Shown here: piece by piece, positions 1 to 12,572 of the stretch
Position numbering within the stretch: the first letter of the stretch is position 1
Layout: each line of letters opens with the position of its first letter
Position numbers and translations under genes: made by a program
The notes under the pieces: generated by a model
Databases searched by the model: none
The model's input: only the letters and a program-made list of their open reading frames with translations
What the model was told of the DNA's origin: nothing
NCBI GenBank assembly: GCA_029465975.1
Contig: CM055745.1
Span: 9,276,203 to 9,340,202, forward strand
Origin: Dallia pectoralis
Taxonomy: Eukaryota; Chordata; Actinopteri; Esociformes; Umbridae
DNA: 64,000 nucleotides
Direction of reading: 5' to 3'

Positions 1-684
1 CAAGACATCTGTTTCTAGCATTGGGCCCCTCCACCAGCGTAAAGATAACATTCTCGGTTCTCCTAAGTAAAACACTAGATTCTCAGGGTCTCGTGTTTCC
101 CGTTCTTAACTTTTGGGCCCTCTTAATGATATCCATACGTATATCGCATACGAATATACGTTTAACCTCACTATTTCTGAACTCCTAAATCCTAAATCTA
201 TATCTTCCACAACACCTGATGAGAAGGACTTCTGCAGGGTATTTAAATGAAATGAGTTACGCACATACTTCCACACAAACCTAAACAATACTCGATGGAG
301 AACAGATGAGGTCCTTAGATGATCTCACCGAACTATACAGTAAAATATGGATAACATATGGAGTCGTCGAATAACTACGGGTCACTGCCCTCAAGTCAAG
401 GGAGGCCAGATACATATGCATTTATGATTAGAAACAGATGAGGTGCACAAAGCTCCATACATTTCCTTTTGACAGTCCATCACAGATAAGGTAATCAGGA
501 CATCTATTTCTAGCATTGGGCCCCTCTAAAGACGTAAAGATCACATCCCTGTTTCTCAGGATCTTAAGCCTTCCTTTCTGCCCCCCAGAACTCACTACTA
601 ACATACACACATCTTATCCATCGCTAAAATACACATCTATACTTTTCCTAAACTTCCCAACATAGATGTATATTTTCCACAACA
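1..684 (-). mobile_element. LTR (family B), truncated by the window edge
   Basis: The block ends in TTTTCCACAACA, an LTR-type terminus, directly against the 32-bp minisatellite. Segments recur at 59,030-59,410 (same orientation) and at 34,719-34,893 and 36,232-36,400 (opposite orientation), so it is a dispersed family. Its middle part is also shared with the LTR at 4,567-5,203. On the minus strand it would start TGTTGTGGAAAA, with a TATA-like ATTTAAATACC further in. No gag or pol is attached, so it is probably a solo LTR. The short open frames inside it are not genes. The left end lies outside the window. Confidence 0.6.
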
Positions 685-3600
685 GACACACACTGTATAC
701 TGGCGACTGTGTGGGACACACACACTGTATACTGGTGACTGTGTGGGACACACACACTGTATACTGGCGACTGTGTGGGACACACACACTGTATACTGGC
801 GACTGTGTGGGACACACACACTGTATACTGGCGACTGTGTGGGACACACACACTGTATACTGGCGACTGTGTGGGACACACACACTGTATACTGGCGACT
901 GTGTGGGACACACACACTGTATACTGGCGACTGTGTGGGACACACACACTGTATACTGGCGACTGTGTGGGACACACACACTGTATACTGGCGACTGTGT
1001 GGGACACACACACTGTATACTGGCGACTGTGTGGGACACACGCACGCACTGTATACTGGCGACTGTGTGGGACACACGCACTGTATACTGGCGACTGTGT
1101 GGGACACACGCACGCACTGTATACTGGCGACTGTGTGGGACACACGCACGCACTGTATACTGGCGACTGTGTGGGACACACGCACGCACTGTATACTGGC
1201 GACTGTGTGGGACACACGCACGCACTGTATACTGGCGACTGTGTGGGACACACGCACGCACTGTATACTGGCGACTGTGTGGGACACACGCACGCACTGT
1301 ATACTGGCGACTGTGTGGGACACACGCACGCACTGTATACTGGCGACTGTGTGGGACACACGCACGCACTGTATACTGGCGACTGTGTGGGACACACGCA
1401 CGCACTGTATACTGGCGACTGTGTGGGACACACGCACGCACTGTATACTGGCGACTGTGTGGGACACACACACACACACTGTATACTGGCGACTGTGTGG
1501 GACACACACACACACACACTGTATACTGGCGACTGTGTGGGACACACACACTGTATACTGGCGACTGTGTGGGACACACACACTGTATACTGGCGACTGT
1601 GTGGGACACACACACACTGTATACTGGCGACCTGTGTGGGACACACACACTGTATACTGGCGACTGTGTGGGACACACACACTGTATACTGGCGACTGTG
1701 TGGGACACACACACTGTATACTGGCGACTGTGTGGGACACACACACACTGTATACTGGCGACTGTGTGGGACACACACACACACACACACTGTATACTGG
1801 CGACTGTGTGGGACACACACACTGTATACTGGCGACTGTGTGGGACACACACACGCACTGTATACTGGCGACTGTGTGGGACACACACACACTATATACT
1901 GGCGACTGTGTGGGACACACACACTGTATACTGGCGACTGTGTGGGACACACACACACTGTATACTGGCGACTGTGTGGGACACACACACACTGTATACT
2001 GGCGACTGTGTGGGACACACACACTGTATACTGGCGACCTGTGTGGGACACACACACTGTATACTGGCGACTGTGTGGGACACACACACACACACTGTAT
2101 ACTGGCGACTGTGTGGGACACACACACGCACTGTATACTGGCGACTGTGTGGGACACACACACTATATACTGGCGACTGTGTGGGACACACACACTGTAT
2201 ACTGGCGACTGTGTGGGACACACACACACTGTATACTGGCGACTGTGTGGGACACACACACACTGTATACTGGCGACTGTGTGGGACACACACACACTGT
2301 ATACTGGCGACTGTGTGGGACACACACACACTGTATACTGGCGACCTGTGTGGGACACACACACTGTATACTGGCGACTGTGTGGGACACACACACACAC
2401 ACACTGTATACTGGCGACTGTGTGGGACACACACTGTATACTGGCGACTGTGTGGGACACACACACTGTATACTGGCGACTGTGTGGGACACACACTGTA
2501 CTGGCGACTGTGTGGGACACACTGGGCGACTGTGTGGGACACACGCACGCACTGTATACTGGCGACTGTGTGGGACACACGCACGCACTGTATACTGGCG
2601 ACTGTATACTGGCGACTGTGTGGGACACACGCACGCACTGTATACTGGCGACTGTGTGGGACACACACGCTGTACTGGCGACTGTGTGACACACGCACTG
2701 TATACTGGCGACTGTGTGGGACACACACACGCACTGTATACTGGCGACTGTGTGGGACACACACGCACTGTATACTGGCGACTGTGTGGGACACACACAC
2801 ACACTGTATACTGGCGACTGTGTGGGACACACACACTGTACTGTATACTGGCGACTGTGTGGGACACACACACACACACTGTATACTGGCGACTGTGTGG
2901 GACACACACACACACACACACTGTATACTGGCGACTGTGTGGGACACACACACTGTATACTGGCGACTGTGTGGGACACACACACTGTATACTGGCGACT
3001 GTGTGGGACACACACACACTGTATACTGGCGACTGTGTGGGACACACACACTGTACTGGCGACTGTGTGGGACACACACACACTGTATACTGGCGACTGT
3101 GACACACACACTGTATACTGGCGACTGTGTGGGACACACACACTGTATACTGGCGACTGTGTGGGACACACACACACACTGTACTGTACTGGCGACTGTA
3201 TACTGGCGACACACACACACACTGTATACTGGCGACTGTGTGGGACACACACACACTGTATACTGGCGACTGTGTGGGACACACACACACTGTATACTGG
3301 CGACTGTGTGGGACACACACACACTGTATACTGGCGACTGTGTGGGACACACACACACACTGTATACTGGCGACTGTGTGGGACACACACACACACTGTA
3401 TACTGGCGACTGTGTGGGACACACACACACTGTATACTGGCGACTGTGTGGGACACACACACACACTGTATACTGGCGACTGTGTGGGACACTGTGTGGG
3501 ACACACACACACACTGTATACTGGCGACTGTGTGGGACACACACACACTGTATACTGGGACACACACACACACTGTATACTGGCGACTGTGTGGGACACA

Positions 3601-4030
3601 CACACACACTGTATACTGGCGACTGTGTGGGACACACACACACTGTATACTGGCGACTGTGTGGGACACACACACACACTGTATACTGGCGACTGTGTGG
3701 GACACACACACGCACTGTATACTGGCGACTGTGTGGGACACACACACACACACACACTGTATACTGGCGACTGTGTGGGACACACACACTGTATACTGGC
3801 GACTGTGTGGGACACACACACACACACACACTGTATACTGGCGACTGTGGCGACTGTGGACACACACACACTGTATACTGGCGACTGTGTGGGACACACA
3901 CACACTGTATACTGGCGACTGTGTGGGACACACACACACTGTATACTGGCGACTGTGTGGGACACACACACACTGTATACTGGCGACTGTGTGGGACACA
4001 CACACACACACTGTATACTGGCGACTGTGT

Positions 4031-4061
<31 letters not shown>

Positions 4062-4478
4062 TGTATACTGGCGACTGTGTGGGACACACACACACACTGT
4101 GTGTGGACACACACACACACACACACTGTACTGGCGACTGTGTGGGACACACACACACTGTATACTGGTGGGACGACTGGCGACTGTGTAGGACACACAC
4201 ACACTGTATACTGGCGACTGTGTGGGACACACACACTGTATACTGACGACTGTGTGGGACACACACACACTGTATACTGGCGACTGTGTGGGACACACAC
4301 ACACTGTATACTGGCGACTGTGTAGGACACACACACACACTGTATACTGGTGACTGTGTAGGACACACACACACACTGTATACTGGCGACTGTGTGGGAC
4401 ACACACACACTGTATACTGGCGACTGTATATTGGTATACTGGTGATCGTGTGGGGCACACACACACTGTATATTGGTA
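685..4478. repeat. 32-bp minisatellite with variable CA tract (array A)
   Basis: About 118 tandem copies of a unit built on CTGTATACTGGCGACTGTGT followed by GGGA and a run of CA. The unit length varies with the number of CA steps. A sub-block at about 1,040-1,460 carries a GCACGCA variant. Several copies between 2,480 and 4,170 are truncated or fused. All frames on both strands stay open for long distances because the unit contains no stop codon, so the large open frames here are artefacts. A related array lies inverted at 40,137-40,818. Confidence 0.95.
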
Positions 4479-4566
4479 TACTGGCGATGGTGCAGATTAC
4501 CATACTGATTAGTTGTATGAGTGTGATTAACATATTGATACATTCATTGTTCACATGAGTATATAT

Positions 4567-5203
4567 TGTCGTGGAAATTTTAGACTTTAATCGCTGAATT
4601 TGAACTTAAAGTAAGACGCACGAGAGTATGATACAGTTGACACTTTTAACAGGTTTAATTGCAATTAAGAAACCATTTCTCAAATACAGGTTTAAGCTTT
4701 TGCATTGATCAGATCAATCCCTATAGCAAGCTTGAAGAATAGGTTTGAGGAAAGCCTTCATCAGACAACAGGACAATAACCTGTGCTGGATCAGACTGAC
4801 CTGATGAGACTGAAGTTCACACAGTATTTATTGAGAATAAGTAACGCACATACTTCCACACAAACTTAAACAATATCAGATGGAGAACAGGATGAAGCTG
4901 TTAGATGATTCCACCAACTATACAGTATAATCTGGATGACATATGAAACTGTCATAAAACTCGAAGGTCAGTGCTCTCAAGAAAAGGGAGGCCAGACACA
5001 TGGAAGATAAACACAGGAAGCAGATGAGGCATACAAAGACCCATACAGTTCAAAACAGATAAGGTGTTCAGGACATCTGTTTCTAGCCTTGGCCTCTATA
5101 ACAGCCTGAAGATCACATTCCTTTCTCTGTGCATTTTGGCCTAAACAACATCTATGACTTACATGTAACTAAACTTCTTGAGTGATCATAAAATTCCATA
5201 ACA
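4567..5203 (-). mobile_element. solo LTR (family A) with 4-bp target duplication
   Basis: A 637-bp block starting TGTCGTGGAAATTTTAGAC and ending TTCCATAACA, flanked by ATAT on both sides (4,563-4,566 and 5,204-5,207). It matches the LTR copies at 11,836-12,572 (same orientation) and 32,031-32,768 (opposite). The sense strand is taken as minus, because there a TATA-like box precedes an A-rich polyadenylation-like stretch. The unoccupied form of the site is visible at about 39,986-40,025 on the minus strand. Confidence 0.8.
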
Positions 5204-5337
5204 ATATGCAAAATCTCCAATACATCAAATGACTATATATGCAAAATCTCCAATATTCACTAGCCTCCTTCTGTGCCACACTGAAGTGGTTGTTGCTGTG
5301 GACACAATGTTGACCGTCAAAGTTTGTCTTTCCATAG

Positions 5338-5416
5338 GCAATGAAAGGGGAGAAGGGAATCGGGGAAGTGTCTGCATCTGAGGGGCTCGGAGAAGAACTC
5401 ACAGAGGAACATTTTG
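5338..5416 (+). CDS. coding exon of an unidentified gene (third from last)
   Basis: A 79-nt open stretch bounded by a pyrimidine-rich acceptor (GTCTTTCCATAG) and a strong donor (TTTTG|GTAAGTG). It reads as an acidic peptide containing GEVSASEGLGEELTEEHF and leaves one base that completes a codon with the next exon. Further upstream exons are not visible in the repeats to the left and would lie outside the window. Phase agreement with the two following exons is the main support. I do not recognise the protein. Confidence 0.5.
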
Positions 5417-6034
5417 GTAAGTGTGCCACCAATACAGTAGAACCACTACAGTTATATAATAATGACCCTAGTGGTTCCTCCAGCCAGTCAACTGTTTCTT
5501 CGATCGGGAACATGAAATGCAAAGGGCTCTGTAGATTGTAGAACTGTTGAACCATAACATGGCTGTAATGTTAAAGATGCTTCTGTTGTAAAACAACGGC
5601 CTAGGTTGCCTAGGCAGATGTCACAGACTTTAGGCAAAAATGTCTTCGCTTTGTTTTGGCCCATCTTCTGCCAGTCTTGAACAGCAAGGATTTCTAGTTG
5701 CCTGTCTGGGGCTGGTATCAATTAATGGAGGCTCCACAAATACTTTCAAATAACTTTGAATTGTGTCTTCTCTGAACCACTTTATACATAAAATATCACT
5801 GATAACGAGATCGAGAAAGGACACTCTTGACAGACTATTTGCTTTTGGAAGATGTGAAAATGCCCCCGGCCCCCCCATCCTGGTTTTCTGCAGGAAAGGG
5901 ATCCAAAGCAGAACCTGGGAAAAAAATAAAAAGCCATTTATTTTGTTTAACAAATGTTTGTAACTGTGATTGACAGACAATCGGGAGAGATCTTTTGGAT
6001 GTGATCTTCAGAATTACTTTCCTTTTTTCCGCAG

Positions 6035-6114
6035 CGAACCAGTTGCCTGCTGGAATAATAACTGCTGATGGACAACAACAGAATGTGATGGTATACACCG
6101 CCTCGTACCAACAG
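6035..6114 (+). CDS. coding exon of an unidentified glutamine-rich gene (second from last)
   Basis: An 80-nt exon between a polypyrimidine acceptor (CTTTTTTCCGCAG) and donor CAACAG|GTAGGG. The frame set by the preceding exon gives an alanine at the junction, then a Q-rich peptide including NQLPAGIITADGQQQNVMVY, and finishes in phase 0. The composition resembles the C-terminal activation regions of sequence-specific transcription factors, but no family could be named. The other two frames contain stops. Confidence 0.6.
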
Positions 6115-6413
6115 GTAGGGGGCGCTCCACATTCTACCTCTCTCTCTGTGTTTGTGTGTACGGTCGTTAACACTCGCCGTGTGAGAGTGATGAGTTGCAC
6201 CATCAGTCGGGGGGCTAGTTGCTGTGGCACAGGCGCCCCGACCCGGACCTACGTGGGGACAACCCAATGTGCACAGGGGCCATCTGACTCACCAGAACAC
6301 ACACAGAACATGTTAAGAATCACTACTGCATACGTAGTGAACGGTCTTACAGGAACGTTGGCTTTCAGTTGATACAGAAGTGTAAGATCTCTACATGTTC
6401 TGCTCCCATCCAG

Positions 6414-6446
6414 ATTCCCAACGTGCAGCAGATCCAGTTCTCTTGA
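6414..6446 (+). CDS. terminal coding exon of the unidentified glutamine-rich gene
   Basis: The acceptor (CTGCTCCCATCCAG) is followed by ATT CCC AAC and reads IPNVQQIQFS then TGA. It joins in phase 0 to the exon ending at 6,114, and the Q-rich character continues across the junction (YQQ|IPNVQQ). The protein end is therefore fixed if the splice sites are right. The 3' UTR would run to about 7,025, where AATAAA is found. Confidence 0.6.
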   Translation: MPNVQQIQFS

Positions 6447-7025
6447 TGGCGTTCCCTGGATTTCCCCGCTAAGAATCGGGAGCGGTCGGGGACGAGGAGG
6501 CGGTTACCGCGTTACTGAACACTCGGGTCGAAATGAAAATGTGTCTGTGGGAAGATGGAAACATTCAGTTGTGAGACGGAGGGCGTGCAGAACTTGACAA
6601 GTTCGCATCGTATTTATGTTCGTTATTCATAAAGGACAGGACTATAGCTGATCTGGAGCCAGTTATTTGTCTGTTTGTCCTTTGTTTATTGAAGATGGCT
6701 TTTCCCTTTTTGAATGTTTCTTGTTTGGAGATGCTCATTTAAGGAGGGTTAGGGTTTTGTGGCTGAGCTGATCAACATGCTCCGACAAGATGTAACTGTG
6801 TGTCTTGGGATATGGTGATTTCTGACAGGACTGCTGGATCCAGGTTTTGGAGATTGACCATCCTGTCGGTTCTGTCTCTGACACTGCTTTTCCATACACT
6901 CGCAGCTAGCTTGATAAAACACTGGATTATGTCATGACTTGGCTAGAACCTAAAAGGCTGATAGATTTCCAGGGACTGAGTTGGGTAGTTTCGTTCCAGA
7001 GCAATAAAAGTAGGTTGACTTCTGC
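6447..7025 (+). promoter_or_regulatory. 3' UTR and polyadenylation signal of the unidentified gene
   Basis: Non-repetitive sequence after the TGA at 6,444-6,446. A canonical AATAAA lies at 7,003-7,008, about 560 bases past the stop, which fits an ordinary terminal exon. No competing open frame is present. Confidence 0.45.
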
Positions 7026-7144
7026 ACTATAAATTCAGTTGTAGTATGCCATTATTTATAAACTGTAATCATGTAACTTATAATTTCTGTGAAGTTATTT
7101 TATATCAGTTTTTTTGATAAAAATCTTATTGTGATGCATGTCTC

Positions 7145-7292
7145 CTTTTTTTAACTTGTCCATGTAGCGGGACACTGGCGCCTGGTAACGTGTCCGTGTA
7201 GCGGGACACGACGCCTGGTAATGCGTCCATGTAGCGGGACACTGACGTCTGGTAATGCGTCCATGTAGCGGGACACTGGTGCCTGGTAACGT
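7145..7292. repeat. short 34-bp minisatellite
   Basis: About four copies of a unit containing CCATGTAGCGGGACACTG and a following CTGGTAAYG segment. Short open frames across it on the minus strand are by-products of the repeat. Confidence 0.85.
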
Positions 7293-7299
7293 GTCTAAA

Positions 7300-9520
7300 T
7301 TTGTAGATAATGCACATCGGAGCTCTGTCTTATATAAAATAGACATCATTAACAAGTTGCCACGGTAACAAGGTCGAGAGGATCTACAGGTCCAGTCTAA
7401 ACTTTGTTCAGTCATGGTAAACCCTTAAATCAGGATTTCATACATTAGCATAAACATGGGTGTTTCCTGTCATCCTTCCAAACCTAGTACTAAATTATTC
7501 TATAAAATGTATCCCCAGCTCTCTGTAGAGGCAAGATACTAGCCTCCCAACTACTTTTCTGTTCCTTTAAAGTGAACCCAGTCTAATCAACTACAAATAT
7601 CTTGCATATACCTGTATTGTTAGTTATATATATATAGATTATAGGGTATATGAATATACTTCAGTGTTCCTGTATTGTTTTATTCAACTTCCTGGAAAAT
7701 ATACTATGTATTAAACTCTACATGAAAAAAGTTCACATTCTGACACCACTAAATGATTTTAAGGTGACAATTGCCATTAAACGTTAACTATATCTGAGCT
7801 AAGGAACAAATTCATAATGACTGTAGGTGACAGGAGTTCACCTATTAAAAGCAATGTAAATTCTGCCGGCGTGACATCTGAACGTATTCTGTGAACAACA
7901 CAAGACCACTTCAATGAATGTGAACAGAACAATAAAATTAAATAAAACACCTGATAAATGCTCATCTGTATTTAGATTGATTAACAGTAACCAAACCCAA
8001 TAATTGAAAGATCTAAACAACCGCCGCCATGGCCTACTGAAGTTATAAAACTCAGAAAGTGCGCGCGATGACAAGCTGGAAGTTTATCTATGAGAGTCGA
8101 CAGGCTGGACCTTGTATGCATGGTTACATTATCTCTTTCCTTTGTGATGACAGGGAGGCCAAATTAGACAAAAACATTTAAGGTCTGCAACGACTAGTTT
8201 AAGCTCACTTTGAAAGCTCAAGCAGGCACACTGTTATTCTCAGAATATACATTTCTGTGCGGTGATGCATACAGCCTAGTTTTCCATTACGCTCAACGAT
8301 AACAAAGTATACAGCCTCTAGGACTGTCAGACTTCACACGGTCATGGTCCTTTTTATTCTTGTGTGAAACAGGACATAAGCGTTGCGTAAATAATGAATC
8401 ACACTGTTCACTTACAGGAGTTTTTTTTTAAAATAAAACCCCACTGTGGTGAATCAAATTTAAACTAGCTACATAGTCAATTAAGCAACAGGAGTACATT
8501 GAACCAGCTGCTATTAGATGGCCCTTTTTAGAGAGATTTTGCATTTGGGATATGATTCTAGACTGTTCCGTCCTGTGGTGTCTGGTCTTTGTCAAGAGAA
8601 AACTACAGCAGCATAAATCTTGAAACTGGGACAGAGGGGTCTAGTGAAACTGTTGCCCAGAAAAGGGAAAAGCCTTGACCAAGCGCAACAAGCAGCTCAA
8701 TCCATAATAGAGGAGCTCTGTAGGACGAAGCTCTCCAGCTGTTTATCTTTTTATCTCGGCTTACGCGTAGGTATGTGCACACCCCCTTATAACTGGGAAT
8801 GTGGCTGTGTTCAGAACTAACCAATCACATTCAAACTCATGTTCAATAGGAGTCATTACACACCTGCCATCATTTAAAGTGACTCTGATTAAGCACAAAT
8901 AACGTTCAGCTGTTTAAGTAGGATTTTCTCAAAAACCTGGCATTTAAAAAAAAAAAATGCCATGTGTAGACTTTTTATACCCACTGTAGGTAAGTGTCAT
9001 TTATAGATCTATATTGCTATTTTGTCATGTTAGTAAGTCGGTTTATAAGGCATGTTTATTTAATTAGTGTATAGTTTTTCCAGCTCGCAGGCAATAATTT
9101 ATTGCTGAACCCATTCCTCTCTGTCCAACATATTATTACATTGGTTACACATCCAATTAGAATTCCAGTGTAATACCATAAACATCAAAAACCAACAGGT
9201 GGGTAGTGCTATAGTGACCGGTTCATTCGGGTTTTATTTATTTCTTTTTATGCTAAACCTCAGAACCAGTCATTGTAAAGTGACCTATGAATAATGTTTG
9301 CATAACTGTTCACCTCTGCTTTGGAGGTGCATTTTACATGGATGAAACGCAGAGTCATATGACCATTAAACAATAGTGTGGTCTGGCCACTCAAGTCAAT
9401 GGGACAAACAATGCTTTGGTGATGTGGTCTGTCCCCCAACTCACTGACCAATTGGCTCCAGACACGCCGATCTGTGGTCAATTACAGTTTGAACAAAATT
9501 GCCCCTAGGATCTCTTAAAA
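7300..9520. other. no gene recognised
   Basis: AT-rich sequence without a convincing coding exon, RNA gene or recognisable element. A perfect Kozak context (GCCGCCATGG at about 8,024) opens only a three-codon frame. The short open frames at 7,777-8,074 and 8,603-8,824 have no recognisable similarity. Confidence 0.5.
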
Positions 9521-9529
9521 TTTTGGTTG

Positions 9530-9780
9530 GGAGGAGGGTGCCAAGGAAGAATCTGCAGATAGTTATCAGAAAAGTGCATAATAGCCATGCATGTGTGTAC
9601 AGAGGAAGGTGCTTACATACATACATAGAACATATGAGGAACGTAATACTAATTATACTAAGGGGTGAGGGGCTATAGGGATAGTAATATACAGATATAG
9701 TAACTTGGTAAAAAAAAAGAGTGAAAATATTGTGCAAAATCAGGCAATGTGCAAATGGCAAGGGGTTGGCCTATACTTCA
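9530..9780. repeat. dispersed repeat fragment, related to 36,780-37,176
   Basis: The stretch with TCAGAAAAGTG, TTACATAC, GGGGTGAGGGG and AAAATCAGGCAATGTGCAAA recurs in the same order and orientation at 36,780-37,010. This marks a dispersed repeat whose class I cannot assign. The rest, to about 10,166, shows nothing recognisable. Confidence 0.6.
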
Positions 9781-10166
9781 CCTTTGGTTCATTCATTCCA
9801 TACTATGAACCCAATGGGCTCTATCTGCAATTTGTTAGTTGTGTGGGAGTTGCTCGAGGGAATCATGCGTAGGGAACACTACACAGTGTTGGTCATATCC
9901 ACCAGTAGTGTAGAGTATAAACTTGCATAAAGACACTGGGGAAAAACAACAATTCTGTCCTGAAGCATTGTGAGACTTTTGATTTTTAATAATAAATTGC
10001 CTTCAATGTAGTTTCAAGATATTATCTACAGTCCATTGGTTCACTGGTGTTTTTTTTTAAATGACTCCACAGGCCTTTTAGATCAGCACATATTAAGCAA
10101 TGATTACACAAATATGAACCAAGGTTGAACTACACTGGGTCTTATCATGCAAGCTGTCGTTTTGAC

Positions 10167-11835
10167 TATTCTCCATAAAGCATGTATGGGGTGCACAGTT
10201 AACAGCTCCATAGAGCATGTATAGGGTGCACAGTTAACAGCTCCATAGAGCATGTATAGGGTGCACAGTTAACAGCTCCATAGAGCATGTATAGGGTGCA
10301 CAGTTAACAGCTCCATAAAGCATGTATAGGGTGCACAGTTAACAGCTCCATAAAGCATGTATAGGGTGCACAGTTAACAGCTCCATAGAGCATGTATAGG
10401 GTGCACAGTTAACAGCTCCATAGAGCATGTATAGGGTGCACAGTTAACAGCTCCATAGAGCATGTATAGGGTGCACAGTTAACAGCTCCATAAAGCATGT
10501 ATAGGGTGCACAGTTAACAGCTCCATAGAGCATGTATAGGGTGCACAGTTAACAGCTCCATAGAGCATGTATAGGGTGCACAGTTAACAGCTCCATAAAG
10601 CATGTATAGGGTGCACAGTTATCCGCTCCATAAAGCATGTCTAGGGTGCACAGTTAACCGCTCAATAAAGCATGTATAGGGTGCACAGTTAACAGCTCCA
10701 TAAAGCATGTATAGGGTGCACAGTTAACCGCTCAATAAAGCATGTATAGGGTGCACAGTTAACCGCTCCATAAAGCATGTATAGGGTGCACAGTTAACAG
10801 CTCCATAAAGCATGTATAGGGTGCACAGTTAACAGCTCCATAAAGCATGTATAGGGTGCACAGTTAACCGCTCAATAAAGCATGTATAGGGTGCACAGTT
10901 AACCGCTCCATAAAGCATGTATAGGGTGCACAGTTAACCGCTCCATAAAGCATGTATAGGGTGCACAGTTAACCGCTCCATAAAGCATGTATAGGGTGCA
11001 CAGTTAACCGCTCCATAAAGCATGTATAGGGTGCACAGTTAACCGCTCCATAAAGCATCTATAGGGTGCACAGTTAACAGCTCAATAGAGCATGTATAGG
11101 GTGCACAGTTAACAGCTCCATAAAGCATGTATAGGGTGCACAGTTAACAGCTCCATAAAGCATGTATAGGGTGCACAGTTAACCGCTCCATAAAGCATGT
11201 ATAGGGTGCACAGTTAACAGCTCAATAAAGCATGTATAGGGTGCACAGTTAACCGCTCCATAAAGCATGTATAGGGTGCACAGTTAACAGCTCAATAAAG
11301 CATGTAAAGGGTGCACAGTTAACCGCTCCATAAAGCATCTATAGGGTGCACAGTTAACAGCTCAATAAAGCATGTATAGGGTGCACTGTTAACAGCTCAA
11401 TAAAGCATGTATAGGGTGCACAGTTAACCGCTCAATAGAGCATGTATAGGGTGCACAGTTAACAGCTCCATAGAGCATGTATAGGGTGCACAGTTAACAG
11501 CTCCATAGAGCATGTATAGGGTGCACAGTTAACAGCTCCATAAAGCATGTATAGGGTGCACAGTTAACAGCTCCATAAAGCATGTATAGGGTGCACAGTT
11601 AACAGCTCCATAAAGCATGTATAGGGTGCACAGTTAACAGCTCAATAAAGCATGTATAGGGTGCACAGTTAACAGCTCAATAAAGCATGTATAGGGTGCA
11701 CAGTTAACAGCTCAATAAAGCATGTATAGGGTGCACAGTTAACAGCTCCATAAAGCATGTATAGGGTGCACAGTTAACCGCTCAATAAAGCATGTATAGG
11801 GTGCACAGTTAACAGCTCAATAAAGCATGTATAGG
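10167..11835. repeat. 35-bp minisatellite, left part
   Basis: About 48 copies of a 35-bp unit (AGCTCCATAAAGCATGTATA plus GGGTGCACAGTTAAC). Variant positions (CCATAGAG, CAATAAAG, AACCGCTC) occur in blocks, showing unequal exchange. The array is interrupted at 11,836 by a solo LTR and resumes at 12,573. Confidence 0.95.
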
Positions 11836-12572
11836 TGTCGTGGAAATTTAGACTTTAATCGCTGAATTTGAACTTAAAGTAAGACGCACGAAAGTATGTT
11901 GCAGTTTGACACTTTTAACAGGTTTAATTGCAATTAAGAAACCATTTCTCAAATACAGGTTTAAGCTTTTGCATTGATCAGATCAATCCCTATAGCAAGC
12001 TTAAAGAATAGGTTTGAGGAAAGTCTTCATCAGACAACAGGACAATAACCTGTGCTGGATCAGACTGACCTGATGAGAAGAACTTCTGCAGCGGTATTTA
12101 AAGGAATGAAGTTACGCACACTCATTGACACACAGTATTGATGGAAGACAGATGAGGTCCTTAGAAGTAGGCAGGGCAGTTTGATTTGCACAAGGGGGAT
12201 GTCAAAACCTGACCCCTGTGCCTCAAGCAGTATGAGTGGAGACCACATGTGGTCATCAGATAACCACCAGGTCATTGCCTCATGAACTTAAGGAGGTCAA
12301 CTATCTTTGTTTTTCTTAACAGACAAAGGCCCATACAGTTCCTAACAGCCAAGCCGGCACCGCAAAGTTACTTAGTGACATCTATTTCCACCCCAGGTTC
12401 CCTTCTTGAGGTCGATAGGTCAATAGACATGTGTCTCCTATCATGAAACTTAATTCATGTGGAACAGAAGGTTCATCCTAAACATTCCTTTCGCTGTGCC
12501 TTTTGGCCTAAACAACATCTATATGACTTACATGTAAATAAACTTCTTGAGTGATCATAAAATTCCATAACA
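11836..12572 (-). mobile_element. solo LTR (family A) inserted in the minisatellite
   Basis: A 737-bp block TGTCGTGGAA...TTCCATAACA flanked by the 5-bp duplication ATAGG (11,831-11,835 and 12,573-12,577). Removing it and one ATAGG restores a perfect 35-bp unit. No internal coding region is present. The orientation follows the TATA-like ATTTAAATACC context on the minus strand. Open frames inside it are not genes. Confidence 0.9.

Noticed and set aside
614..4558. Very long open frames (up to about 1,300 codons) on both strands
   Set aside because: They lie in a stop-free minisatellite, overlap in all frames, and encode only cyclic VCVSHTVASIQ-type or GDCVGHTHT-type peptides. Unit length is not a multiple of three, so there is no coding constraint.
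8024..8038. Perfect Kozak context GCCGCCATGG
   Set aside because: It opens a frame of only three codons on the plus strand, and the antisense ATG gives five. No splice donor follows.
12060..12275. Open frame with a counterpart at 32,329-32,544 (starting MTWWLSDDHMWSPL or MTWWLSDEHMWSPL)
   Set aside because: Both are inside copies of the same LTR. The similarity reflects the repeat, and one copy is frameshifted relative to the other in the middle.
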